A stretch of DNA of 64,000 nucleotides from CBDCYH01 sp965224105 (GTDB lineage Bacteria > Bacteroidota > Rhodothermia > Rhodothermales > JABDKH01). The notes below the pieces were generated by a model, which ran no database searches, was not told the origin of the DNA, and was given only the letters and a program-made list of their open reading frames with translations. The translations under genes were made by a program, and so were the position numbers. Below, one piece after another: positions 54,359 to 62,743 of the stretch; position 1 is the stretch's first letter, and each line of letters opens with the position of its first letter. The DNA is taken from NCBI GenBank assembly GCA_965224105.1, contig CBDCYH010000002.1, positions 992,001 through 1,056,000 on the forward strand. Direction: 5' to 3'.

Positions 54359-55291
54359 ATGGAAAACTACCGAATCTGGTTTAACGGCAAGCTTGTGCCT
54401 CACGACGAGGCAAAGATTCATGTGCTTTCGCATGTGATCCACTATGGATCTTCCGTTTTCGAGGGTATTCGGTGTTACAACACGAAGGAGAAGGGTTCAG
54501 CCGTATTTCGATTGAGAGAACACCTGGAGCGTCTCCAGGACTCCGCCAAAATCTATCGGATGGACATGCCGTATTCGATAGAAGAGCTCGAAGTGGCAAC
54601 GTTGCAGACTATTGAGGCCAGCGGTCTCGAGGCTTGCTACATCCGTCCGGTAATTTTCAGAGGCAGCGGCCCGATGGGTGTTAACCCTCTCAGGAATAAA
54701 GTCGAGGTCTTCATCGCCGTTTGGAAATGGGGCGCCTACCTGGGAGAAGAAGCTCTGGAAAATGGGGTTGATGTAATGGTTGCCTCCTGGAGCAGGATGG
54801 CTCCTAACACACTACCCGCTATGGCGAAAGCCGGTGGCAACTACCTTAATGCATCTCTTGTTAAAATGGATGCACTGAAAAGCGGCTTCCAGGAAGGAAT
54901 CATGCTGAGTACCGAAGGGTTCGTCGCCGAGGGTAGTGGTGAAAATCTCTTCCTCATCCGCGGTGGGAAAATTTATACTGCTCCGGTTGGACTGAGCATA
55001 CTGCCCGGCATTACCAGAGACGCCATCATAACACTTGCCCGCGACATGGGATACAGCGTGGAGGAAAAATCAATACCCCGCGAAGCCCTTTACATCGCTG
55101 ATGAGTTGTTCTTCACGGGGACTGCGGCAGAAGTCACTCCAATCCGATCAGTCGATCACCAAAAGATCGGAATAGGAAAACGCGGTCCTATCACGGAGAA
55201 AATCCAACGCGCATTCTTCGAAGTTATCCATGCGGGCAAAGATCCTCACGAGTGGTTGACACCGGTCTCCGTTTCGATTCCAAGCGCATAA
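54359..55291 (+). CDS. ilvE: Branched-chain amino acid aminotransferase
   Basis: A fold-type IV PLP aminotransferase of 310 residues that makes valine, leucine and isoleucine from their 2-oxoacids. It shows HYGSSVFEGIRCY, the lysine Lys157 (PAMAKAGGNYLNASLV), the EGFVAEGSGENLFLI site and LPGITRDAII. The length and motifs match E. coli IlvE (309). It stands between the GT2 gene and a convergent secreted protein gene, with a small hairpin after its stop. No other branched-chain genes are near. Confidence 0.96.
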   Translation: MENYRIWFNGKLVPHDEAKIHVLSHVIHYGSSVFEGIRCYNTKEKGSAVFRLREHLERLQDSAKIYRMDMPYSIEELEVATLQTIEASGLEACYIRPVIFRGSGPMGVNPLRNKVEVFIAVWKWGAYLGEEALENGVDVMVASWSRMAPNTLPAMAKAGGNYLNASLVKMDALKSGFQEGIMLSTEGFVAEGSGENLFLIRGGKIYTAPVGLSILPGITRDAIITLARDMGYSVEEKSIPREALYIADELFFTGTAAEVTPIRSVDHQKIGIGKRGPITEKIQRAFFEVIHAGKDPHEWLTPVSVSIPSA

Positions 55292-55292
55292 G

Positions 55293-55318
55293 ACACCCGC
55301 TCACCATAGCGGGAGTGT
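55293..55318. terminator. Possible terminator between ilvE and the convergent gene
   Basis: acacccgct (55293-55301) and agcgggagtgt (55308-55318) can form an 8-9 bp stem with one bulge and a six-base loop between the two stops. There is no long T run, so this is a moderate call. Confidence 0.45.
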
Positions 55319-57201
55319 TACCTCAAGAGGGTGAGTTTCCTGGTTACGCGTTTCGCGTTTCCGTCAGCAACCAGGAAATAAACGCCGTTCGCCAAACTCC
55401 GGCCTGCTGAATCGCGTCCCATCCAAAGGCATGACCCTTGTCCCACGGGCGCGTCTGTCAGATCTATTTCCGCCACGAGACTACCGACGACATCGTAGAA
55501 TCCCAGTTTGAATGGTCCAACCGCCGGGCGTTCGTACTCAATGGTTATACTTTCGGAAAAAGGATTCGGATAGGGCGAACTGAGTAACTCTCCGGTTGCA
55601 TCGGCGACTTCGTCGAGCCCAGTCTTAACGGCATTGGATGCGGTAACTTCGAAAGTGGCCTCGGTTGCAAAAGCAGATCCGATCAAACTGTTATCGACCG
55701 CTTGCACGCTCCAGTGGTAAGTCCCATTGGGCAGGTCTGTCAGGAACCACGACAGGTTATGGCTGACGTTTCCTCCTTTGCCGATAGAGCGAAACGAACC
55801 GTCTCCGCTCGCGATACTTGCGACAACGTCTGCGCCACCAGCGGACGTTCCGACCCTGAGCTCGTAGGTTAGCGCCGACGCAGGGGTGGTATCATCGGTT
55901 GATGCGGCCCATGACAGGTTCACCGAACCACCGGATACCGACGACGCGAGGTTCGATGGCTCCGACGGTGCATCGTTTGGTAGACGCTGCTGGTTTTCGT
56001 ACAGGTAAGTGTTGTTGTTGAATCGCTCGTCGAAACCGCCAACCAGTATGTCGATATCGTGATCGCCGTCGTAATCTCCATACGAAGCGTGACCGGGGAA
56101 CACTGCCGGCAAATTTGTGGCATGCCTGTACGAGGATCCGGTGCCAACGTAGAAGCGGTGCAGGAGTTTTGAATCTGCGACCGACGCACCACCGGAAATT
56201 GCTATATCCAGAATGCCATCAGAATTGAAATCGACCCACTGGAGGGAACCGTTGACAACACCCGCAAGGTCAATATTCGCTTCCGAAAATGAACCCCCGT
56301 TATTCCTATAGATGATGGTTTCGCCGTCGTAAACTCCCGGCGATAGCCGTCCGCCTGTGACGGCGATGTCGAGGTCCCCGTCGCTGTCCAAATCCGCCAG
56401 ATCGATATCAGAGAACGCCAAGCCGCGCAGTTCCACAGCTGGCGTATCGAACACCCCCAGACCAGAATTATAATGGATGGAAATCTTCAACTCCCCGCTT
56501 TCGTCAATTCCCGACAGCACGATATCCAAATCCTCGTCGGTGTCGAGGTCGGCAATCACCACCTCTCCGAATGCAAATCCGGGAAACGTTGTTGAGCTGA
56601 TGAGAAATCCAACGTCATCCTGTTCCAGAAGAACGGTCCGCGAAACCTCTCCGTCGCGACCCGTAACCACGATGTCAGCGTCACCATCATTGTCGATATC
56701 TCCCGAAGCGATGCTTCCTCCTACTACCGGTACGGCGGGAAGGGCAACTGGACTTAGCCCGGATCCGCCGGTGTTGAGATAGTGATCCACTCGACCGGTA
56801 AACGGCGATGATGTGTTTGTCGTCCCTGTAAGAAACAGGTCCAGATACCCGTCGCCGTTCAAGTCTGCCCATTCACTGTCGGATAGCCACAACCCTTCCA
56901 CCGAATTTGCGAGCTCCGCATAATCGACTGATGGGTAAAACACGGTATCCGTGACGAAGACTATGGACCGGCGATCGAAAGAGAAAAGCCTCGCGGCCGG
57001 TATTGCGGAGGTGGCCAGCCCTTCGTTGCCAGACAGAAATACATCCAGGTCACCGTCAAGGTCAAAGTCCACCAGATCGACGGTTCCAAAGGAGTGGTCG
57101 GCCAACGACTCCGATACAAACTGGAACGTAAACGGGCTTTGAGCCGCCGCAGGTGTCGCGAGGACGACGAACAGCAAGACGATGACGAGGCGCTTAATCA
57201 T
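55318..57201 (-). CDS. VCBS/FG-GAP repeat secreted protein with T9SS sorting domain
   Basis: A 627-residue exported protein. A Sec signal (to PAAAQ, about residue 21) is followed by at least seven VCBS/FG-GAP-type calcium-binding repeats (for example DFDLDGDLDVFLSG, DLNGDGYLDLFLTG, DIDNDGDADIVVTG, DLDSDGDLDIAVTG), about 45-400. A fibronectin-III-like domain (PSEPSNLASSVSGGSVNLSW) covers about 410-510. The C-terminal about 80 residues are a type A T9SS sorting domain (YPNPFSESITIEYE, then GVYFLVADGNAKRVTRKLTLLR), so it is probably secreted or attached at the surface by T9SS. Its start overlaps the stop of the upstream paralogue (ATGA). Likely role is a surface scaffold or adhesin; this is inference. 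Confidence 0.88.
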   Translation of the reverse strand: MIKRLVIVLLFVVLATPAAAQSPFTFQFVSESLADHSFGTVDLVDFDLDGDLDVFLSGNEGLATSAIPAARLFSFDRRSIVFVTDTVFYPSVDYAELANSVEGLWLSDSEWADLNGDGYLDLFLTGTTNTSSPFTGRVDHYLNTGGSGLSPVALPAVPVVGGSIASGDIDNDGDADIVVTGRDGEVSRTVLLEQDDVGFLISSTTFPGFAFGEVVIADLDTDEDLDIVLSGIDESGELKISIHYNSGLGVFDTPAVELRGLAFSDIDLADLDSDGDLDIAVTGGRLSPGVYDGETIIYRNNGGSFSEANIDLAGVVNGSLQWVDFNSDGILDIAISGGASVADSKLLHRFYVGTGSSYRHATNLPAVFPGHASYGDYDGDHDIDILVGGFDERFNNNTYLYENQQRLPNDAPSEPSNLASSVSGGSVNLSWAASTDDTTPASALTYELRVGTSAGGADVVASIASGDGSFRSIGKGGNVSHNLSWFLTDLPNGTYHWSVQAVDNSLIGSAFATEATFEVTASNAVKTGLDEVADATGELLSSPYPNPFSESITIEYERPAVGPFKLGFYDVVGSLVAEIDLTDAPVGQGSCLWMGRDSAGRSLANGVYFLVADGNAKRVTRKLTLLR

Positions 57202-58814
57202 GGAACGATAACCTGCTGTTCCGAAGGAAATGTTGAACCGTAAAAACCCCAGTCAACGGACTGAACAGACCAATAATACGTGCCGGGCGGCAGACCCCTG
57301 ATGATCCATTCCGTCGAAGTGATGTCACCGCTTGCGGGAATGGCGAGGTTGCCGCGATTGAAATACGAAGGCGGAGCAACAACGTCGCCTAGCACGGGTG
57401 CAGTCCCAATACGAATGTTGTACGTGAGGCTCGCGGAGTTCGTTTGACCGTCCACCGGCGCAGACCAACTAAACGTAACATCAGCCCCTGAAACCGTCGT
57501 CGTGAGATTCGCTGGTTCCTGCGGTCGCGTGTTGAAACCACCGAGATTGTTGTAGGTCGCGAGAAATATCGAATCAGCAACAATACCCGTTAGCATAATG
57601 TCGAGGTCGGTATCGCCGTCGTAGTCACCGAAACTAATAGTACCAGATTTCGACCCGGGGAATGGTGCGGCCCCCAGACCAGAGGTGAGCAGGTTTGTGC
57701 GGACGAATGACGATCCGTTGTTAATACTCGCATTCATTATCGTGGTGCCCGTTGTAAATGGGTGCTCTGAACCAGTCTCGTAAACGTCGATATCGCCGTC
57801 ATTATCGTAGTCGACAAACCCGGCGTCACCGCCATACAAGTCAACCAGGTCATGACCGGACGGCAGGAAGTTTCCACTTGCGTCGTTGTTATAGATTCTG
57901 GTGGATGCTTCGAATACCAACGGGCTGGGACTACCTCCAGAAATGAGCATGTCATTGTCACCGTCTTCGTCGTAATCAGCAAAGTCGATCTTCCCGAAGA
58001 GGGCTGGTTCGATTGGTGATGAGGTCGAGGTGAACGCTCCTTCCGAATTTTGAAATACATCAGCCACAAGAACATCTGATGAGAGCGCACCTGTTAGGAC
58101 TATGTCCAGGTCTGCATCGTTATCTACATCAGCAAATCTTGCATCGCCAAATCCTACATCTGGGAGGCCACTGGCGACTGGTGTGAAGGTGTCGTTTCCG
58201 TCGTTGCGCAACAACTCCGTGTGGTTCTCGCCGGGACTTGTAACACCGGTAATCAGCAGGTCAAGATCACCATCGTTGTCGTAGTCTCCCCAGTCAACTG
58301 ATCCACTGTAAACGCCGTTGATGGGTAAATTGAACTGGGTGAAATTTGGAATGGCGACAGCTGTTTCTTCGTTGCGATAGACAAACGCCACACCCGAGTA
58401 TGGTTTCTCAGCAGTTGCCGACCCGATCATGACGAGATCCAGGTCGCCATCATTGTCATAGTCCCCCCATTCCACATCAGATAGCCAGAGCGCATCGACA
58501 ACGGAATATTGGATGTAGCTTATCGTAGCGCCACCGACAGCAGGCGGAATACCCTTGAAAATTGCACCGACCAAAGGCTCGAACCCGATAGTGTTGTCGA
58601 CCATCCGCCCGGTCAAGACAAAATCCAGGAAACCATCTTTGTCGTAGTCGCCCCATTTTGATGTGCCTCCGAAAACGGCCAGGGATGGGTCAATCCCAGA
58701 GATGTCCGGGGCCGAGTTTCCAACAGGAATGGTATATGGCTGTGCAAGAGACTCGGGCGCGAGGCTAAGGATCAAGACTACTGCTACGATCGCAAACTGC
58801 CTAATCGAGCTCAT
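57198..58814 (-). CDS. VCBS/FG-GAP repeat secreted protein without sorting domain
   Basis: A 538-residue paralogue of the downstream gene with the same order: Sec signal (to SLAQ), repeats such as DYDKDGFLDFVLTG, DYDNDGDLDLVMIG, DYDNDGDLDLLITG and DYDGDTDLDIMLTG, then a fibronectin-III-like domain ending at QVIVP. The C-terminal sorting domain of its neighbour is absent. It may remain periplasmic, be secreted by another route, or bind its partner. The ATG at 58814 gives a tidy signal; 58823 (MCCMSSI) is possible. It follows the YhhQ-type gene and overlaps the next gene by 4 bases. Confidence 0.82.
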   Translation of the reverse strand: MSSIRQFAIVAVVLILSLAPESLAQPYTIPVGNSAPDISGIDPSLAVFGGTSKWGDYDKDGFLDFVLTGRMVDNTIGFEPLVGAIFKGIPPAVGGATISYIQYSVVDALWLSDVEWGDYDNDGDLDLVMIGSATAEKPYSGVAFVYRNEETAVAIPNFTQFNLPINGVYSGSVDWGDYDNDGDLDLLITGVTSPGENHTELLRNDGNDTFTPVASGLPDVGFGDARFADVDNDADLDIVLTGALSSDVLVADVFQNSEGAFTSTSSPIEPALFGKIDFADYDEDGDNDMLISGGSPSPLVFEASTRIYNNDASGNFLPSGHDLVDLYGGDAGFVDYDNDGDIDVYETGSEHPFTTGTTIMNASINNGSSFVRTNLLTSGLGAAPFPGSKSGTISFGDYDGDTDLDIMLTGIVADSIFLATYNNLGGFNTRPQEPANLTTTVSGADVTFSWSAPVDGQTNSASLTYNIRIGTAPVLGDVVAPPSYFNRGNLAIPASGDITSTEWIIRGLPPGTYYWSVQSVDWGFYGSTFPSEQQVIVP

Positions 58815-58825
58815 ACAACACATCG

Positions 58826-59554
58826 CTAATGTTCATGCAGGTCCTGCGTCACTGGGTCTGGTAGCTTGCCAAGATAGAGATCCATACACCAATGCGCGAG
58901 GTAAATAATGGGTGTTATCGCTATTGCGATGATGAATTTATACCCGTAGTTGAACAACGTAATCGCCACAATTTCCGCGAAGGCCAATTGACCGGCGAAC
59001 GCCACCATGAGGACGACAAACGTGTCGATGAACTGTGAGCCGAAAGTAGATCCTGTCGCCCGCAGCCAAAGAGCGCGCCCTCCAGTTTTCTTTCGGAGCC
59101 ATTGGAATAGAAAGATGTCGGCAAACTGCCCGAGAAGGTATGCAACCAGGCTACCCAGGATTATCCTTCCGGAGGCACCAAAGACCTCATTGAACGCAGC
59201 ACCAGATACAGGCGAGATACTCGCGGTCGGGACTGCCATGGCAACTTGCAAAATGGCGAACTCAAAAATAATCATCACCATCCCAACCAGGGTGACATAG
59301 GCAACCCCCCGATATCCGAAGTACTCGTTCATAAGGTCGGTTACGATGAACGTGATCGGGAAAGCAATAACGCCGGCGGTCATGATTACCGAGTCGAACT
59401 GCACCCCGAGGATGGTAACGGGTGAAGAGAGGTGAAAGGCTGTAAAGAATTTACTTGCCGTCGCTTCGGCGATTACCAGGGCGGTAATGAAAACCGCCGC
59501 ACAGAACACATACAGTTTCTGATGCTGACTGAGTTGGTATTGAGCCCTCAACAT
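58826..59554 (-). CDS. yhhQ: YhhQ/VUT-type queuosine precursor transporter
   Basis: A 242-residue membrane protein with about six helices and the family landmarks: ITALVIAEATASKFF, VIAFPITFIVTDLMNEYFGYRG and GSTFGSQFIDTFVVLMVAFAG. The family imports queuine or a precursor (preQ0/preQ1) for tRNA modification in E. coli. It lies between the kinase gene (17 bases) and the first VCBS gene (11 bases from its preferred start), so it appears to share their transcript. It fits no obvious shared pathway with them. Confidence 0.9.
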   Translation of the reverse strand: MLRAQYQLSQHQKLYVFCAAVFITALVIAEATASKFFTAFHLSSPVTILGVQFDSVIMTAGVIAFPITFIVTDLMNEYFGYRGVAYVTLVGMVMIIFEFAILQVAMAVPTASISPVSGAAFNEVFGASGRIILGSLVAYLLGQFADIFLFQWLRKKTGGRALWLRATGSTFGSQFIDTFVVLMVAFAGQLAFAEIVAITLFNYGYKFIIAIAITPIIYLAHWCMDLYLGKLPDPVTQDLHEH

Positions 59555-59571
59555 GGCCCAATGTACAACAG

Positions 59572-60675
59572 TTAGCCGATGCCTGTTTCGATTGTTTCGG
59601 GCACGCGGATATGGAAGCTAAACGTCGAGCCGTGTCCTGGGGTGCTATCAATTTCCAGGACAGACCCGTGCGCCTGGAGGATGTGTTTGGCTATCGCGAG
59701 CCCAAGACCGGTTCCGCCCTGCTGGCGAGACCGGCTGGTATCAACGCGATAGAATCGTTCGGTTAGACGAGGTATGTGTTGGGCTGATATCCCGACACCA
59801 TTGTCGGCCACCGAGAATTTCACCGAACCAGAAACCGGCCGCGCTGACACCATAACGCTTCCCTTACTGTCTGTGTACTTGAGCGCGTTTTCGATCAGGT
59901 TCGTCAGGAGCTGTTCCAGCTGATTCTCGTCTCCAAAAGCTTCTATCTCCGCATCCCCGGCGTTGCACTGCAGCGTTATCTCTTTCGCGTCGGCCAGCGA
60001 CTGGAGGGATTCTGTGACGGAGTAGGCCAGCGCACGGGCGTCAAATCTGGTCATGCGCATCGGAAGCTCACCGGTTTCAATCTGGCTGATCACTGACAGG
60101 TCAGCTGCAAGCTTCTCCATCCGATTCGCATTGCGGAATATCCTTTCAACGAACTCCCGATTCACATTCTCATCGTCGATGGCGCCCCCCAGGAGAGTTT
60201 CCGCATATCCGCGAATAGCAAATATCGGAGTCTTCAGCTCGTGGGAGACATTCCCAAGAAAATCCTTCCTGTAGGACTCTATCTTGTTTAGTGAATCAAT
60301 CTTTTCCTGAAACCGGTCTGAGGTTTCGTTTGCGGTTTCAACCAACGCCGTCAACTCATCGTGCACACCTGAAACGGATGCTTCATCAGAGTTGAAATTT
60401 TCATTGGCCATGTTCTCCAATTTTCTAGCAACCAGCGTCACCTTGTCCCCCACCATTCTCTCAACCAGAAAGGCCAGCAGAATACTTACGCTCAGTCCCA
60501 CCAGGGCAAGCGCCCACCACGCTGACGTACCGACCATACTCAGAACAAATGTGCCCACTACGTAAAGCACCATTGCCGTAACCCCAACCTTGAATGCAAT
60601 GGGTAACGAACGCATTACAAATTGAAAAAAGTCCAGTTCTCTGTTACTGATCCGGAATTCTGAACGAGTAGCCAA
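59572..60675 (-). CDS. Sensor histidine kinase (PhoR-like)
   Basis: A 367-residue membrane kinase. Two hydrophobic segments lie at about 25-75, followed by a HAMP-like linker, the H-box VSHELKTPIFAIRGY with His145, the N-box NLIENALKYTD, the G1 box VADNGVGISAQHIPRLTERFYRVD and G2 GGTGLGLAIAKHIL. The layout and short sensor region resemble PhoR, which senses phosphate with the PhoB-type regulator upstream. A phosphate role is an inference, not shown, although the window has a Na/phosphate transporter elsewhere. It overlaps the regulator gene by 32 bases. Confidence 0.92.
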   Translation of the reverse strand: MATRSEFRISNRELDFFQFVMRSLPIAFKVGVTAMVLYVVGTFVLSMVGTSAWWALALVGLSVSILLAFLVERMVGDKVTLVARKLENMANENFNSDEASVSGVHDELTALVETANETSDRFQEKIDSLNKIESYRKDFLGNVSHELKTPIFAIRGYAETLLGGAIDDENVNREFVERIFRNANRMEKLAADLSVISQIETGELPMRMTRFDARALAYSVTESLQSLADAKEITLQCNAGDAEIEAFGDENQLEQLLTNLIENALKYTDSKGSVMVSARPVSGSVKFSVADNGVGISAQHIPRLTERFYRVDTSRSRQQGGTGLGLAIAKHILQAHGSVLEIDSTPGHGSTFSFHIRVPETIETGIG

Positions 60676-61348
60676 TTCCTTTTACCGTTTCGAAGTAATT
60701 AAATCCAAGCTTCTCTCGCAACTTTCGGATGTGCACATCAATTGTTCGATCAACCACAAAGACTTCCGATCCCCATACGTGGTCCAGGAGCTCCTGCCGA
60801 CTAAACACTCGATCGGGATGAGATGCCATAAACGACAACAACTCGAATTCCTTCCGAGGCAATCTGAACGGTCGTTCGTAATCGCCATCATCCATCAAAA
60901 CGAGATACCGTAACCGATCGATTGTAATGCCACCCACCCTTATGGTGCTGTTGTTAGATTCCTCAGTGTCTCCTTTTTCCCGTCGTAGTACAGCCTTGAC
61001 TTGGCTTAGAAACACCGGAATAGAAACAGGTTTTGACAGGTAAATGTCAGCTCCGGCATCAAGGCCCTGGACATGGTCCCCGTCAGAACTCAGGGCTGTC
61101 AACATCAACACGGGGATCTGTTTTAGAACCGGACTCTCACGAATCAATTGGCAGCATTCCAGACCACTCATCCCAGGCATCATGACATCCAGGACAAACA
61201 TCTCAGGTGGTTCTTCCAGGGCGATCGAAATTGCTGCTTCGCCGTTGAGTGCGGTCCGAACGCGATAGCCTTCGGCCTGTAAATTGTATGACAAGAGCTC
61301 TACGAGATCTGGCTCATCATCTACGATCAGGACGGTTTGCTTTGTCAC
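60644..61348 (-). CDS. OmpR/PhoB-family response regulator
   Basis: A regulator of 234 residues from the GTG at 61348. The receiver has Asp-Asp acid pocket VDDEPD and the phosphorylated Asp54 in FVLDVMMPGMSG, which matches PhoB numbering and supports this start. An upstream GTG at 61396 is in frame but adds 16 unlike residues and puts the Asp at 70. The C-terminal winged helix (FRLPRKEFELLSFMASH, VDRTIDVHIRKLREKLG, IKGIGYSFR-like end) is of the OmpR type. Its stop overlaps the kinase start by 32 bases, forming a two-component system. Target genes are unknown, possibly in this same operon. Confidence 0.92.
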   Translation of the reverse strand: MTKQTVLIVDDEPDLVELLSYNLQAEGYRVRTALNGEAAISIALEEPPEMFVLDVMMPGMSGLECCQLIRESPVLKQIPVLMLTALSSDGDHVQGLDAGADIYLSKPVSIPVFLSQVKAVLRREKGDTEESNNSTIRVGGITIDRLRYLVLMDDGDYERPFRLPRKEFELLSFMASHPDRVFSRQELLDHVWGSEVFVVDRTIDVHIRKLREKLGFNYFETVKGIGYSFRIPDQ

Positions 61349-61420
61349 CTTGTCCCTGTCAATCTTTGAAGTGTGCGAGATGATAGAAAATACCACCTCC
61401 CGGACTACGTAGTGTAACCG

Positions 61421-61651
61421 CTATGTTAAGGATTTCCTCGTGGCATGCCCGTGGAAAGGGGTACCGTCGATCTCAAAAACGACGCATCCCGAACGTAGCA
61501 TCTCCTCTATATACGTTCGACAAAGGCCGCATTGTTGACCGAAGGAGATGAATTTTTGAAGCTCATCAATGCTCATCGCGTCGTTTCTCAGCGCAATAAC
61601 AAGCAACCGTGCAAACGACACGTCGCTACACACGCACTTTGTAATGGCCAT
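61421..61651 (-). CDS. BFD-like [2Fe-2S] protein
   Basis: A 76-residue protein with the BFD-type [2Fe-2S] domain: Cys6 and Cys8 (CVC) and Cys41 and Cys44 (CGLC), in the C-x-C...C-x2-C pattern. Such domains release iron from bacterioferritin or serve as redox modules of larger enzymes. No bacterioferritin gene is in the window. It starts 3 bases from the stop of the propeller lipoprotein gene, so it lies in the transcript of the TonB receptor and lipoprotein genes. Iron handling of uptake products is one possible role. Confidence 0.85.
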   Translation of the reverse strand: MAITKCVCSDVSFARLLVIALRNDAMSIDELQKFISFGQQCGLCRTYIEEMLRSGCVVFEIDGTPFHGHATRKSLT

Positions 61652-61654
61652 GGC

Positions 61655-62743
61655 TTAGTCCTGGAGGAAGAGTATGTGGGTGGGTGCGATCCCGACTGTA
61701 AACTCCAATTGCTCGCCGCCATCTTCGCCATGAACTGTCACCTTGCCTTCTTCGACGAAACTGGGTACACGCCCAAGGTAGAGGCGTTCGTCCGCAACGC
61801 TCCATGCGATCGCTCCAATGGGATCTCCCGTTATCGGCCCTATCGAACCCACGATTGTAGCCGTTCCAAGGTTGTACTTTATTAGCCGGTTGTCGTCTGA
61901 TGCGACGTAGATCATACCCGATGTTGGGTCATATGACGTTTGCTGCCCCGGCCCGGCAGTTGATAGTTGGCTGGGCAGAACCGTTGTACCTTGTAGCGTC
62001 AGATCCGCACCATCAAGGATCGTAACAGCACCGGGTATCCGCTCAATGACCTGTGTAAAGTCAGCATTGTAGACTGTTTGGCCGGAGCAGACAACACCAA
62101 CCTCCGCCAATGCTCCAACGTGAATGGATCGAGGGCCGAAACAACCCACATCCACAGTGCTGACCAGAGTATCCGAGGTCGTGCTGATTACCGAAACTGT
62201 TTTGCCGGCACCAAATCCCCAATTGGCGACAAACAAGGACGGACCCACAAGAGCCAGGCCTTCCGGATTGCTTCCTACATCAATTGTCGACGTCACAGTG
62301 TTCGTTGCCAGATCGATTACGCTCACCGTTCCACCCGCAAAATTTTGCTTGTAGAGATTCGTAACGTACGCTTTCGTTTCTGAGACGGCCAACATGTAGC
62401 GCGGGCTCACCACTCCAGTTATTTGCCCAGTGCGTGTATTCGTAGCCAGGTCGTAGACATCAATGCGATCGGCAGTATTCGACATCACATACAGTTTGCC
62501 ATTGTGCTCATAGATGCTCTGGATGATCGACGCTAATCCGGATGCCAAGGACAGGGTCGATCCAGAATCAACATCGTAAGAAGTTACGCTTCCGTTCCCA
62601 TCGCTAAAGTTTCCCTGGTTGGCGACTAGAATTCTTGCCACCTGGTCCGAGGGCTCTGTGCCTGAATCGCAGCCACCCAGAAATAGCAGTAGTACTAGAA
62701 TGAATGCGAATGTCCGACCGCTATTGCTTTCTATTTTTTCCAT
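61655..62743 (-). CDS. YncE/BtuG-like beta-propeller surface lipoprotein
   Basis: A 362-residue lipoprotein from the ATG at 62743, with a signal ending in FLGGC (Cys25). The body is a repeat propeller of YncE type: VTSYDVDSGSTLSLASG, NTADRIDVYDLATNTRTG, GTVSVIDLATNTVTSTIDVGSNPEGLALV, WGFGAGKTVSVIS, and YVASDDNRLIKYNLGTATI. Proteins of this kind beside a BtuB-type receptor include BtuG, which binds cobalamin at the surface of Bacteroides. It overlaps the upstream receptor gene by 23 bases and is followed by a BFD-like gene. Cobalamin binding is suggested by context only. Longer readings to 62839 are inside the receptor gene. Confidence 0.82.
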   Translation of the reverse strand: MEKIESNSGRTFAFILVLLLFLGGCDSGTEPSDQVARILVANQGNFSDGNGSVTSYDVDSGSTLSLASGLASIIQSIYEHNGKLYVMSNTADRIDVYDLATNTRTGQITGVVSPRYMLAVSETKAYVTNLYKQNFAGGTVSVIDLATNTVTSTIDVGSNPEGLALVGPSLFVANWGFGAGKTVSVISTTSDTLVSTVDVGCFGPRSIHVGALAEVGVVCSGQTVYNADFTQVIERIPGAVTILDGADLTLQGTTVLPSQLSTAGPGQQTSYDPTSGMIYVASDDNRLIKYNLGTATIVGSIGPITGDPIGAIAWSVADERLYLGRVPSFVEEGKVTVHGEDGGEQLEFTVGIAPTHILFLQD

